Assembly (NCBI RefSeq): GCF_024139115.2
Contig: NC_085140.1
Coordinates: 154,964,452 to 155,028,451 of the forward strand
Direction: 5' to 3'
Source of the DNA: Armigeres subalbatus
Taxonomy: Eukaryota; Arthropoda; Insecta; Diptera; Culicidae
Length of the DNA stretch: 64,000 nucleotides
The position numbers were made by a program, and so were the translations under genes. The notes beneath the pieces were generated by a model, which was not told where the DNA came from, searched no databases, and saw only the letters and a list, made by a program, of their open reading frames with translations. This document shows positions 23,835-35,604 of this stretch, piece by piece (positions within the stretch are counted from its first letter, which is position 1; every line of letters starts with the position of its first letter).

Positions 23835-24229
23835 TTACCCGTAATGCTGGCTAGACACCTTTACGTGGTGTGTTACGGGGTAAGATCTACCACGGTTACA
23901 TAGCCAGCTACAGGCAAATCCTGACCCAACGAATACCTTCCTCATTATCCAACTCCGTGGTACTTATGAGGGTGTCGCTAAGTCGGTGGCCTCTCGTTAA
24001 GTAAGTACTACATCAACACTTCCTTCCTCTCCCTAGTTACGGTGAAGATTGGCGTGGCCAGGAGTAGTAATCCTCATGCTTTTGTTATTTTTGTTTAAGA
24101 CTGGAATCAAGGACCACTCCCCTTCTTGATTTCTGATAGCATTCTAGATAAGGATCTCAAAAGTAAAACATGAGTATCACTAGTGTCCAATCTACGAATT
24201 ACACCGTAACAAAGCTAATGCTAATGCTA
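23835..24229 (+). mobile_element. 5'-truncated non-LTR 3' end with a perfect 20-base target duplication
   Basis: AAAAGTAAATGAGTTATCAT occurs perfectly at 23815-23834 and 24230-24249. The 395-base insert ends in a short GCTAAT tandem tail instead of poly(A). A second copy of this 3' end lies inverted at 60372-60671, and a related CCCGTAATG...AGATCTACCAC head occurs at 29770 and 47375. No coding remains. Confidence 0.8.
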
Positions 24230-24689
24230 AAAAGTAAATGAGTTATCATCGGTGATAACATGTTCAAATTTTGGAATCAATTGATAATAAACACAAAATT
24301 ATCATTTTAATAAAAACCTGACTAATACCAATTTAATGTCAACTATGACATTCAATTGGATGTTTGGCATTGCGTGTTTTGATGTTATGTAGGAAAATAA
24401 GTTCAAACGTAGCATTTACCATTGCTTCGAGATACAATTATCGAACGATTCTTACTTTCTAGCGAGTTTTTATCATTTCATTGTTTAAGACGCGCGGCTA
24501 CAAAGCAAGACCATGCTGAGGGTGACTGGGTTCGATTTCCGGTATCGGTCTATGTAGTTTTCGGATTGGAAATTGTCTCGACTTCCCTGGGCATTGAAGT
24601 ATCATCGTGTTACCCTCGTGATATACGAATGCAAAAATGGTAACTTGGCTTAGAAACCTCGCAGTTAATAACTGTGGAAGTGCTTAATG

Positions 24690-26352
24690 TAAGGTGACCA
24701 GACGTCCCACGTTTCGCGGGACAGTCCCGCATTTTCGCCATTTGTCCCGCGCTGAAAAGAGTCCCGCGAAATGTCCTGCGTTTCACTTATTTCAAGATAA
24801 TGTACCGCGAAATAAAGAAATATTCAATAAATAGCAGTAATTTAGTAAACGTTCTTCAATTTTTCAAAATTTATTATATTGATTAATGATTTTCGATTTT
24901 CGTCACATACAAAGCATCACTCCGGAGGCTTGATGAGTGGTCTTTCACCTGACGCCACGGCCACACTCGCATGTTGTTTAAACCTTTTTTCTGCGTCCAA
25001 ATTATATTTCTTACATCTTAAATAAATTTATCAGCAGTAAAAAACAGAGTTTGTTTAGCTCTTCCTTACTCTATTTGTTACCAATGATAATTTTATTTAA
25101 GATGTAAGAAATATAATTTGGACACAGAAAAGAGGTTTCTCCAAAGGTTTCTCAAATTGCCATCAACGTCATTTGTATCTTTCCGTCTCCCACAAAATTA
25201 TAACTGTGGTAGTGCAACGCTGAGTGGCAGCACAAGCACTCACTTAAAACACGTGTTTGTTGGTTTCCAATTTTATTTAGTCCTAAACTCTAGAGAGTTT
25301 GAGGAATTTTGACAAGCCTGCTTTGGTGTATTCTAGTGATCCTAGTCAAATGGACACGAGAACGAGGATAGATATTTAATTGGATTCCCACTAAAAGAAC
25401 TTTAATAAGTGAAATGGAAGATTTGAACGTGCTATTGAGGAATATTTTACTCAATCTGCAACAATAACAATGCTTTTAAAGTGAAGAACTGAAATCATTT
25501 CAAAATTCACAGAAATAATAAATTTTTGAGATTTTTCGGCTATACAGTCTGATTTATGAGAACAAATTTTTAAATTTTGTCCAACGTTTCGGCATCGGGT
25601 TCGATGTCTTCTTCAGGAAAAAAAATGTTTGCTCTTTGTAACGGAACGCCTACCATGCTCAACAAAAAGCGATCATTTTTTTCTCCTGTTCTAATAAGTC
25701 AGACTGCATAGCCGACAAATCTCGAAAATCAACACTACAGTTGAAGTCAACAACTAGAAATAATAAGAAAAATAACAATGCTCCTTTGGCACAGATTCTG
25801 ACAGTATTCAATGCTCGATTGGCTCAAGATCTCTGAATGTAGGATCTCTAGCTCAACAATTTCAACTCACATCGTGTTCGTATGTTGTTATTATTTCAGT
25901 AAAAACTTCACTTGAAATCTGAGCAAGTTCGACGAATTTTAAGTAGCTCGGATAATTTTTTGTTTCAAGCTTATGGAAAAATTTATGATAAATCGTCTGT
26001 CAGTTTGCGGGGAATAATAAAAAACCTGAGTAAGATGTAGGCATTTTAAGCAAATTTGAGCGCTCTGCCTAATTGCATAAAACGAATAATACGATCACTT
26101 TGAATGTTAGCCAAATGAATCATGCAAACAATACAAATAAGTTTAACCATCAGGAACTCGCACCGTTGTAATAGAATAGATTGAATAGATTCATTCACAA
26201 CAGAGGTGAGATTGTGTGATTGATCAAGGGCCAAGCGAGTCCCAGAGGGGTTTATCAAATTTTAAAGTTTTGACTTAAGCACATTTTTTAATAAAAACAA
26301 GGATTTAAAAAATTTTGTCCCGCGCTGGCACAAAATATATCTGGTCACATTA
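24690..26352. mobile_element. Non-autonomous hAT element inside the SINE
   Basis: The 8-base duplication GCTTAATG flanks it (24682-24689, 26353-26360). The ends are TAAGGTGACCAGACGTCCC and, inverted, TAATGTGACCAGATATATTT, with repeated GTCCCGCG words inside both ends. 1,663 bases with no transposase frame. It contains an inverted repeat of about 35 bases (24999-25033 / 25096-25130) and a further short foldback at 25526-25727. Confidence 0.85.
25526..25727. mobile_element. Short foldback nested in the hAT element
   Basis: GAGATTTTTCGGCTATACAG and the inverse CTGCATAGCCGACAAATCTC form imperfect ends of about 40 bases around a loop with CGTTTCGGCATCGGGTTCGA. No coding. Confidence 0.6.
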
Positions 26353-26737
26353 GCTTAATGCAGACTAGACTGCGAGGCGGTTCTGTCCCAGTGTGGGGAT
26401 GTAATGCCAATATGAAGAAGAAAAAGAAGAAGAATTTGGATAAGTTATGGCTTGAGAGTGTTGTTCAGCCTCGGTTATTTGAAAATATTATTTTTATCAC
26501 CCTTTTCACAGCCCATGATCGCATATTTGTAACATTTGCATTTTGGTTGATTTTGTAAATCGCTTGTCAATCCACCCCACAAACTCAATCGTTTCCAGCT
26601 TACTACATATAAGCAAGATAGTAAAGCATATTTTATTGTTGTGGGATTAGCTGCAGTAAATTGAGTTTTCTGAACGATACCCAGGCTCTTTACAAAATGA
26701 ATAAAAATGCGAGTGTTACAAATATACAATCACTAGC

Positions 26738-27120
26738 TTTATGTACCCGGCCTTGCTCGGAATTGCCAGTTTGGTTTGCAGTTTTCTTTTACAATCGGAA
26801 AATCATAAAACCAATTGGTCAACAGGGTAATTGTGTTTACTTATTCATACTTTATCATTTGATTAAAAGAAGACTTTTGGAAACATTGACTGATTTCGAA
26901 GAAGGGATTGTGGGTTTGAAAGGTCTTCCGGGCAAACGTCTATTTCTAAAGAAGGAAAAACATCCATCGATGCCATTTTCCGGGCAACGCATATTTTTAA
27001 AGAAGGGATCACACCCATCATTGCCTTATTCCGGGAAAATGGCTACTTTTAAAGAAGCAATCACATCCACCATTCAGAAGAAAACTCATTAATCATTGCT
27101 TTTCACTGGGCATACCATTA
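26738..27120 (+). repeat. Head of tandem element 2 with three 51-52 base repeats
   Basis: It starts TGTACCCGGCCTTGCTCGGA. Three units of 51-52 bases begin at the CCGGG words at 26928, 26980 and 27031 and share TTTCTAAAGAAGG-like cores. An open frame through it (26661-27092) encodes three Pro-Gly/Ser-Gly-led repeats, probably by chance of the repeat length. Confidence 0.65.
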
Positions 27121-28207
27121 TGCCGATGAACAACAATACCCAACCCCAATACCCCCTCTCCCATTCCAAAAGTCTCTTCCAGCCTCTCTATAATTGTTTC
27201 CTTTGGGTAGGGATTACGTGTTTACGTGTTTGGTTTGAATTGACCTATGCGATAAAAAGGTATACCAAACTGTTCGTTTAATGAATATACCCTCTCTCTC
27301 ATTTAGCTATGGCACTCCTACCCAGTCTGATATAGTCTTCCTTAGACAGATAATATGGGTTCCAAATTTGGTGGACATCGATAAATGGGTTCAGAAGTCA
27401 TGCTGAATTGATCGATAACTAAACAATACCCCTCTCCCACACCCTCCCCCTTTTAAAATTACTTAACCACATCCACTAAAATCGCTTCCTTAGGACAGAC
27501 GATATTTGATACAAATTTGGTTCAAATCGGTCATGAGGCTCAGGATTTACATTGAGTTGATCGATTGCTAATCAATACCCCTCCCCCATACCCTCCCTCT
27601 TTTCCAAAGAGCATGCTTAACCCCCTATCGTCCCCTTTTTAAGATAAGGAAGTTTCGTTCCAAATTTGGTCGAAATCTGCCAAGGGGTTCAGAATTTAAA
27701 CTGCGTTGATCGATAATTAAATACCCCTCCTTCCATACCCTCCCCCTTTTCCAAAGAGCATGCTTAACCCCTTAATGTCCCCTTCTTAAGATAAGGAATT
27801 TGCGTTCCAAATTTGGTCGAAATCGGCCAAGGGGTTCAGAATTTACACTGCGTAGATCGATAACTAAGATATACCCCTCCCCCCATACCCTCCCCCTTTT
27901 CAAAAAAGCATGCTCAATCCCCCTATCATCCCCTACTTAAGATAAAGAATTTGTGTTCCAAATTTGGTTGAAATCGGCCAAGGGGTTCAAAATTAACACT
28001 GAGTTGACCGATAACTAAGCAATACCCCTCCCCCCACACCCTCCCCCTTTTCCAAAGAGCATTTCTAACCCCCCTATCATCGTTTCCTTAAGATAAAGAA
28101 TGAGTGTTCCAAATGTGGTTAAAATCGGTAAATGGGTTCAGAAGTTATGCTGGAACATACATACAAACATACATACAAACATACAAACATTGAGTTTTAT
28201 ATATATG
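27121..28207 (+). repeat. Tandem array 2, homologous to array 1
   Basis: Same head, same ~140-155 base units and same end (GGAACATACATACAAACATA ... TTGAGTTTTATATATA) as 21837-23170, with fewer units. Together with 26738-27120 this looks like a complete copy of an interspersed element that carries an internal tandem array; copy 1 lacks the CCGGG head because the RTE tail adjoins it. Confidence 0.8.
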
Positions 28208-28377
28208 GATGGATGGATAGGCAGTTCAAATGTTGGTCTAAAATTTTTTAAACATTACCAGGGTTCGTAATGTTCTTTCAATCTCAGTAGCACAGGATAA
28301 CCAACGAAAACAGATTAACCCTGGGCTTTAAAAAGGCTTGCTTTGGTCTCATCGAACAGAAAAGTCGAAAACCTGTA

Positions 28378-29626
28378 CATTAGACTGGCCCAGGAAGCAA
28401 TAGGTGGTCGAATTCTACGGGACACCCCCAGGATTGTGCTTTTGGATAAGAAAATCAATCTCTGAAAATTTCAGCTCAGTCGCTTGTTGCATAAGCTGTC
28501 GCATTTTATTTCAAGTTTGTATGGTGATTTCAGCCAAAATGCATAGGAAAATACACCTCCGTTACTCCTTCATTCAGGAAATTGGGTCGGTATGCCCGAT
28601 TGAGCTCAGAATTGCAACAAAGGCAGTTGATATGTTAAAGATCAATTCCACAGAACATTATACGATGATTAAATGAACTTTTCTATAGTTTTCGGCTGAT
28701 TGATTAGGGGTTAGATTGTGCACTTTGGAATTCATGGATTGCCATGAAAAACATACGCATGCCATCAAAGATGCCTGCGATGTGTGGTTTCGCGCGCGCT
28801 CAAACATATGCAGAGAAACGCGCGCCACAGCACATATCTAAGGGCAAGCCAGAGTAAACGCGACGAGCGATGCGACGCGACGCGACTCACGTAAAAGAAT
28901 AACAATCGTTATCAAATTGTTGTCAAATTGCACTGTCGCGTCGCGTTTACTCTGGCTTGCCCCTAAGCACATAACATATATGCATCTTTGCCGTGGAATG
29001 TGGTCCTTCGATGATTTTGGGACGCTAGCGAACCTAGCGGTGGAAGTCAAGCTTTACTGAACAACGCACATAAGACAGACAACATCGCATGCTTTGCTTT
29101 ATCTTTCTGTCGCCCTAGATATACGTGAGTGCCGTTCGTCGATTGTTGATACACAAAGAGCCTACTTTGAAATTTGCAGTTTGTTCTATGATGTCTATCT
29201 GTTTTGTGCCCTAAGCCACCTTTGATAACATGCGCAAGTTTTTTAATGACAATCAATTAACTCCAAAGTGCACAGCCCAACTCCCAATAAATCATCCAAT
29301 ACTTTATAAAAAAAAACATTTAACCATCGTATAATATTCTGTGGAATTGATTTTTAACATATCAACTACCTTTGTTGCAATTATGAACTCAATCGGGCAT
29401 ACCGAACCAATTTTCTGAACGAAAGAGTGACGGAGGTGTATTTTCCTAAGCATTTTGGCTGAAACCACCATACAAACTTCAAATCAAATGCACCAGCTTA
29501 TGTAACAAGCGATTGAGCTGAAAGTTTCAGAGATCGATTTTCTTACGCAAAGGCACAATCCTGGGAAGTGCCCCGAAGAATTCGACAAGTTTTTTTCTCC
29601 CCATACAAGGCTGGGCCACTCTACTG
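28378..29626. mobile_element. TA-flanked foldback element with ~350-base arms
   Basis: TA lies at 28376-28377 and 29627-29628. The ends are CATTAGACTGGCCCAG and, inverted, CAGTAGAGTGGCCCAG. The arms (about 28378-28730 and 29255-29626) are reverse complements with moderate divergence, for example TTCAGCTCAGTCGCTTGTTG and its inverse. No transposase. Tc1/mariner-type by target site. A separate MITE sits in the loop. Confidence 0.75.
28842..28962. mobile_element. TAA-flanked MITE in the foldback loop
   Basis: GGGCAAGCCAGAGTAAACGC and its inverse form the ends (left 28842, right to about 28962), with repeated GCGACGCGAC words. TAA is present at both borders, which would fit PIF/Harbinger integration. 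Confidence 0.6.
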
Positions 29627-30190
29627 TACATTGCATACAGCTAAGTAGTTCAACGTCACCTTTGCGTACAACCCGATTGGGCTGCACCTTTGAGTTTTTT
29701 ATTGAGTTTGATAGAATTGATTATTTCAATAGTTTAACGCTGATGATCAAAAGTAATCATAAAACTGGTAATTCCCGTAATGGATAGACACCGGTGCATT
29801 ATGAAGTAAGATCTACCACACTGTGCTCGAGTTCTTACTATTCTTGTTAATACTTCTCTGTGTTAATACTTATAAGTGATGGTCGGAAAAGTATGGAACG
29901 ACTATAATTTACTTTTAGATGACCCACCTTTTGCACCTTTGGGATGCTCGGATGCTTAGAAACAACGGATGTTTTAGGGAAATTTGTGTGACATTGAATC
30001 TAAATTATAATCTGTTCGCCTTCAATTGTCTAATAACTTATATGGCATTAACAATGCCTACTATAATCTCCGACGCAGATTATTTTATCCGCCGTCCTCG
30101 GACATCAACAGCAGAAACAACAACACCGGTCGTAGTTGGGTATCGTCTTTCCAGTCGAACACTAAACCAAATAGACACAGTCCTACTCAC
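29627..30190. other. Intron 4 sequence with an old repeat fragment
   Basis: The part 29755-29945 shares AGATCTACCACA, GAGTTCTTACTATTCTTGTTA and GGTCGGAAAAGTATGGAACG with 47375-47540, so it is a repeat fragment. Otherwise nothing is seen before exon 4. Confidence 0.5.
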
Positions 30191-30385
30191 CGATAGATCG
30201 AAGTGTTTTCGTCGGCATCCAAGTGATACAACAGGACGTGGGCATCGTGCTCGAAGACATGCGTCTGCCGTATCGTGAAGACAAAGTACGTTGGCATGCA
30301 GAGAATGGGCGCCAGTATGTAGCAGAAGAGGATGGCGTAACTGTAATTGGATTGAGCGTAGACGGCCAATGAACCGTGAGGGTGT
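30191..30385 (-). CDS. GPCR coding exon 4: ICL2, TM4 and ECL2
   Basis: This 195-base exon completes residue 233 (Lys) and encodes residues 234-297 plus two bases. The acceptor is CTTACAG and the donor is ATCG then GTGAGT. It carries the second intracellular loop (HPHGSLAVY), TM4 with two prolines (ILAPILCMPTYFVF) and a second extracellular loop rich in His, Asp and Glu with one sequon (ENTS). No cysteine is visible in this loop, matching the missing TM3-top cysteine in exon 3. Confidence 0.88.
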
Positions 30386-30633
30386 CTGTAAGTAGAAGGA
30401 ACAGTATGTCAAATAAAAAGAAGCAGTAAAATATCTAATGAAATGAAAACACTTTAAGATGGGAAAAATATGTTCGATCCATGGACACGAAGGTCCTTCA
30501 ATGTTTAATATGTATAATGTTTAAATATTCAAATTGAATTAAGGTAGAAACATTTGGAATATGAAGGATCTATTCACGACTATTATTGGAGCCACCCGAA
30601 GTTGATTTCGTTTAATGTGTTGAACACATTTCA

Positions 30634-30861
30634 AGACAACATTTTCAAAACGACTTATCTGCTTTTGTAAACAAAGATTCAAACGATGATTTGACGAATC
30701 TGTTTGCTCTCCCACGCAAACCAGCACCACCAATAGGTAAATGAAGGTTTCCGCTACCTGTTGATGGTGTTGGTTTGCGTCGGAGTGCTATCCGATTCAT
30801 CAAATCGACGTTTGAATCTTTGTTTACAAAAGCAGATAAGTCGTTTTGAAAATTTTGTCTT
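30634..30861. mobile_element. Foldback MITE in intron 3
   Basis: The arms of about 80 bases start AGACAACATTTTCAAAACGA and its inverse, continuing through GCTTTTGTAAACAAAGATTC. The loop is short and non-coding. Confidence 0.7.
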
Positions 30862-31634
30862 GATTTCATCTTCAAATGAATGTATTTTCCCTTTGACCTC
30901 AGCCTGACGATGATGTCGCTGAATAGAAAAGTGCAGAGTAAGCAGCAGCTGTTCTGCGAAATAATTATCTAATTAAAAAAAAGTTCTTTAAACTAAACAG
31001 TATTCATTTAAAAAAAAACCAATACCATCATGGAAGCAATTACGAACAGATGGGCAAAATTCTCTTCGAAATTGTTAGGTCACAAGAAAGATAGAACTGC
31101 AACGAAGTGAACTTCAATAATCCATTTACGAACCGAAAAGCTGAAAAGTTCACGACACACACACTTTTTGCCGCAAGCTAAGCTTAGCCCGCGATTACTA
31201 GATAACGAGATTGAACATCAACAATAACAGTGTGGATAATAGCTTTCCGGTGTATCAGACGTGCTAATTAACTTTCTTAGCTACATCCTCCGGGAGGAGA
31301 CTCATCGCGCGAACTAATTTGCATTTCGCCTCGCAAGCATGGAAGCCATCCAAACCATGGTAACTGTCAACCGTCATCGTTGAGCCATAGGCAGGTAATT
31401 AAACGCGAAACAGATTCCGAAGCGACGGCAACAGCAGGTATATACCCACAGAAAACAAATATCAAACTTATAAAACGTTGATGAAAACAAACAATACAAG
31501 CAATTGGAAATTATCTGTGAGCATCCTCATGAGCACGTGTGTATGTGCGCAGGAAAACTTTCATTTTTTTTTTGCGCTAACCAACGGGGAATCCTGTTCA
31601 AGTGATTTCTTTTGAAAATTGGCTAGATGTTCCT
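30862..31634. other. Intron 3, nothing recognised
   Basis: No open frame, inverted repeat or tandem repeat was noticed. Confidence 0.45.
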
Positions 31635-31638
31635 TTAA

Positions 31639-31767
31639 CCCTTAAAGGCGCAAGGCGATTTTTTTAGAAATCGTCGAAAGTATTTTTAGCGTAAACTATC
31701 ATTAAAATTATTAACATTAAACGTATTTTCGGTTTGTTGTTTTAAAACAACATTGCGCATTTAAGGG
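31639..31767. mobile_element. TTAA-flanked MITE, CCCTTAAAGGCGCAA ends
   Basis: TTAA lies at 31635-31638 and 31768-31771. The ends CCCTTAAAGGCGCAA and, inverted, CCCTTAAATGCGCAA differ at one base. 129 bases, non-coding, piggyBac-like target. Confidence 0.75.
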
Positions 31768-32124
31768 TTAAAAAATACTATTTTTTAATTGTACGAGAAA
31801 GGCGTATCACTATTTGGATTTAGCAGGTTTTATGTTTTAAATTTTGATACCTCCATAAAAACTCATTAGTGAAAAACAAATCCGTAAATTTATACTAACT
31901 AGTATATCTGTGCTCTGTGATATATCAAAGCTCTTGAAAAAATATGTTTAAATGACATTCATATAAAATGAGTACCTCAACGTTATCCATCAGAATACGA
32001 CTAGTCGAATCTAACATCCTGAAAGAATTTCCGGAAGCCCTTAAGAGTAATGACTGAAAATCTACAAATATTCTAAAACATTGCTGAAAGTCTGTAGCGA
32101 CTCTGAAAAATTAAAATTTTGTAT

Positions 32125-32400
32125 GGGTTAGAGGACGAGGAAAAAATGTCACATTTCGCAGAGAACCTTCTTCTACTTCACTTATAAGTCAGCATATACA
32201 TAAGTATCCACACGAGTGACAACCACTGACACCAGGACCACAACTCCCACACCTCGAACCTACATATCGTACCCATCAACACATGAGCTTCCTATCTGAG
32301 GGAGACAAAACCAGACTTCGTTTACAAAAAATACGTCGACTGGGATCGAACCGCGACCAACTGTAGTGATATGCAGCAGGCTTATCACTCAACCTACGAA
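32125..32400 (-). mobile_element. Possible tRNA-derived SINE
   Basis: On the minus strand a B-box-like GGTTCGATCCC (32341-32351 region) follows GTAGGTTGAGTGATAAGCC, an A-box-like stretch, at tRNA spacing. A body of about 200 bases without coding follows. Family not recognised. Confidence 0.45.
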
Positions 32401-33066
32401 ATGTTACTCGCAAGCAGTACTAACGTACTGGGCAACCTGCGCTTAAGATACGTTGCAATCGCATGACGAAAATTGAACAGGAATGATGGACCTCAGAAAT
32501 ACTGATTTGTCCAATAAGATCCGCGCTCGTCAAGTAAGTCTATGCTAAGCCATTCTAAAAATAAAGTTAAATTCTAAAATCCAAGCCTTAGCCTATTCCA
32601 TTAGACATCAATGGCTCTAAGGATCGCTTGTTAAATCTTGCCGAGAAGAATCGTTCAAATGATCTTCCCTTGTATAAAACGACGGTCCTGAAAAGAAACA
32701 ATTTATTCGTCCTGCAACAACACCAGATCCAGAACCATGCAAGAAAATTTTATTGGAGTGCCGCTGACGCCGACGATAGCCACTCGATAGATTGCCCGTA
32801 AACCGCTACAGAGGCAGAAATAACTGCTAGGACCGCTAGCAACGCCATCGTTCTGTGCGCCCTCCGTTCCCGCTCTCCGCAATCACCCACCGTGGATCAT
32901 CGTACAGAAAGGACACGCGAGCGCGAATCATGGTAATTTTTACACTCGGAGAAAATGAAACGGTGGGTCACAAGCCTCGTAACTTACATCTTTCTGATGT
33001 CCGTGTTTGGAATGCATGAACGGGATTGGTTGGTTCTGATATTTTTACTGGGTATGACAAGAATTG

Positions 33067-33104
33067 TTTAGATGTAGACTAAATAAATGAATGAATGAAA
33101 TGAA
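33067..33104 (+). mobile_element. 38-base RTE tail insertion with 13-base target duplication
   Basis: ATGACAAGAATTG flanks it at 33054-33066 and 33105-33117. The insert begins TTTAGATGTAGACTAAATAA and ends in TGAATGAATGAAATGAA, the same 3' terminus as the RTE insertion ending at 53424. It is an extremely 5'-truncated retrotransposition product. Confidence 0.8.
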
Positions 33105-33309
33105 ATGACAAGAATTGATTTTTTCAATAGTTTATCGTAAATAATCAAAAGTTTCAATGAAATTGACAAATTTCTGGAGAGTTGCGGAGTCGATTGATAT
33201 ATAAATCTCGAAAATCGATAGATAAAGGCTGTATTAACGTTCGAAATCTTACATGATTTCGTGATGGTCCCCAATTTTAGATTATGATTTGACACCCAGT
33301 ACCTTTGGG

Positions 33310-33720
33310 TAAAACGTTGTCCAACGTCAAAAACAAGCTTGCTGTCTACAAGCAAATCATCCTCTCCGTGATCGAATATGGCAGATCGGCCTGGGAGACC
33401 TGCGCCAAAACTCACCATCTCAAACTCCAACGAGTCCAAAACAAATTCCTACGGATGATCATGAACATCCCACCCAGGACATGAAACTTCTAAGGTTAAC
33501 CGTCTGGTTTGGATAAAAACCTTACATGAACAATTTAGTGTTTGTTAGGAGAGGTTTAGGGCTCCTCAATTAGGTTATCAAACTTCCAAAATTCCTTCCT
33601 CCTGCCTCCTCCTGCCTATACGTCCTGCGTATAATGCAGAAGTGGTAGCCATATGACCACCAAGCCCTGACTAAGTCGGTAGACTATTCAAGTGAAAAAT
33701 AAATTTAATAGACAAAATTG
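33310..33720 (+). pseudogene. Jockey-type RT C-terminus and 3' UTR fragment
   Basis: KLAVYKQIILSVIEYGRSAW followed by ETCAKTHHLKLQRVQNKFLR and MIMNIPP is the connection region following the palm in Jockey-clade RTs. A stop and degraded sequence follow, then a TGACTAAGTCGGTAGAC...AATAAA 3' UTR. 5'-truncated and inactive. Confidence 0.65.
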
Positions 33721-34126
33721 CTTACATTTAGAAGGCCAGCGGCATTTCGGAATGAATTTATCAATATTTTCAACTTTTATCGAACACACAGACTTTCAGA
33801 AAGGACATCCAATGTGTGCGTTTTCAAGAGTGTTTGAATTTATTTTTATCAACTTTTGAGTTGGTTGGTTGCTGGTACTCTCTTGATTTCAGCCTGATTT
33901 TGGTTTTTTGAAACGATATTCAAGATTCCGATAATTTCCGATAAATATAAGAAATTTTACGTATAAAATTGAAAAAAATGCTAATGCAGAAATCAGAAAA
34001 CTTTTTATTTAGAAGCAAATCTATTAAATTTATCAAATCTATTAAAAATTAAAAATGTTGTTGCATTTGAACCACAAGTTTAGTCTGGATCACCAATAGT
34101 AAAATTGTATTTGATAAAATACTCAC
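33721..34126. other. Intron 3 proximal to exon 3, nothing recognised
   Basis: AT-rich, no element seen. Confidence 0.5.
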
Positions 34127-34253
34127 TTGATGGCTATATATCTCCAAACAGCCAGCATCACAGTCAGCAGTATCGAAATGGTGTGCAATATCTGGGTGAA
34201 ATGCATGTGAAACATCAGGTACACTGCCCATGAATAGGGAAAGTCTCGTCGAT
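34127..34253 (-). CDS. GPCR coding exon 3: TM3
   Basis: This exon is 127 bases: it completes codon 191, encodes residues 192-232 and leaves two bases. The acceptor is CCATTTCAG and the donor is ATCAA then GTGAGT. It encodes the end of the first extracellular loop and TM3, ending LAVWRYIAI. WRY replaces the usual DRY at residues 227-229, as in DMSR-type receptors. No cysteine appears at the extracellular top of TM3 (the segment reads SWAVYLMFHMHFTQ), where most class A receptors have the disulfide Cys. This is unusual and worth checking against orthologues. Confidence 0.9.
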
Positions 34254-35134
34254 CTGAAATGGAAAACAAAGAAGTAGGCAGTAAGTGATGGTTGCGCTTT
34301 GTTGTAATCGAACCACCTATGTTTTACAGGTCTAATGAGAGCTGCCTCGAGCTAGAAGGAAATCAACAATACTGACAAAGCTTCCCTATCCAATCAACAA
34401 GAGCAACATACAGAGTAGAGGCGTAATTGCGGTCGCCATTTGCAGCTATCCCGAAACCCCCAACGTTGGAACTGTTTCAACCCGACAGAGAAATTGGGAT
34501 GAAATTGAAAAACAGTAATGGATTCTTCAACCGACAGAAAATGCTGCATTTCAAATTTATCCATCATCATCAGCCATCACGCGCGTATATTCGTCAGTGA
34601 TCGAACATATTCACAAAGTATGATGCGGAAATTGGCATCTAATGCAAATCAGACCGCTGGAAATCAACCACCATTGGCTACAGTTCTTTTGCCCAGTAAA
34701 TGTTATCGAAGTTGACTTCACTGAACTTCACTGAGTCGTGGACGAATAAACCTTTGATAAAATTTCAAACGATTTTTTAATAGTACCATTTTAAGATTTA
34801 TTATATCCAGTAGAAAAGTATTATTTCGATCGCGTTTCGGTTATTTTTATGTGTACACATCTGAATTTCGGAAGATGAATAATTACCATGCGAAAAAGAT
34901 GAAAATTGTCCCTTAAAATAAATAAGAATTTTTATAATATTTTTCTTAAGGAAAAAAACATCCAATACCAATATTGAAGTTATACGATTTCGCCTTGCTC
35001 GAACGCTCGAACGCCCGAAAAGACCATTCGCTTTATCTAAACATTCGGGACAAATATTTAGTCGAATTGGTATGTGTTTTTACTAGTTCGCAGGTCGTTT
35101 TTTACGCAACTATTTCTACGCGGTTTTCACGTTC
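34254..35134. other. Intron 2 proximal part, nothing recognised
   Basis: AT-rich; the 65-codon frame at 34518 has no recognisable domain. Confidence 0.5.
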
Positions 35135-35604
35135 TGCCTTTCTCGTACACTAAGTGTACCAAAAGGCTATATGTTCGCTCCAAAAACAAACTTTTTATTG
35201 AAGGCCCGTAGACCCATTGTGTTGTATACCAATCGACTCAGCTCGACGAACCGAGGTGATGTCTGTCTGTGTTTGTTTTTTTTCTTCCTAAGCAATGGAG
35301 GGGGAATCTGCTCAACAGACATCCTGGGGTGTAAAGGAAGTGCGGGGTTAGGGACCACCTCCAACAGCAAACGAGGGAGGCAGGACTACATCCCCGACCC
35401 GCTAAACCGTTTCCATTGCCGCCAAGCCCATCGTCCCTTCGGTATATCCAGAAAGTAATGCTTCAAAGGGGGGCCAGTGCACAACGCACCCTCGAGGTTA
35501 GCTGCGTGTCCTTGCAGCATCGAACATCGTGACTCACTTTTTTAAAAGAACACCATGGTATCGTGCCAGCGCATTGCCGGCTTTCCAGGTGGCCTTACCA
35601 CGCC

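Larger units (their letters stand above)
24483..26440 (+). mobile_element. Feilai SINE split by a hAT element
   Basis: The left part (24483-24689) starts inside the A-box region (GACGCGCGGCTACAAAGCAA) and has the B box GGTTCGATTTCC. The right part (26361-26440) resumes at CTGCGAGGCGGTTCTGTCCC and ends in a GAAGAA-like tail. The two halves join at the duplicated GCTTAATG. Confidence 0.85.

Noticed and set aside
26661..27092. 143-codon open frame as a gene
   Set aside because: It spans unrelated flank plus three 51-52 base repeats; the frame stays open mainly because of the repeat unit.
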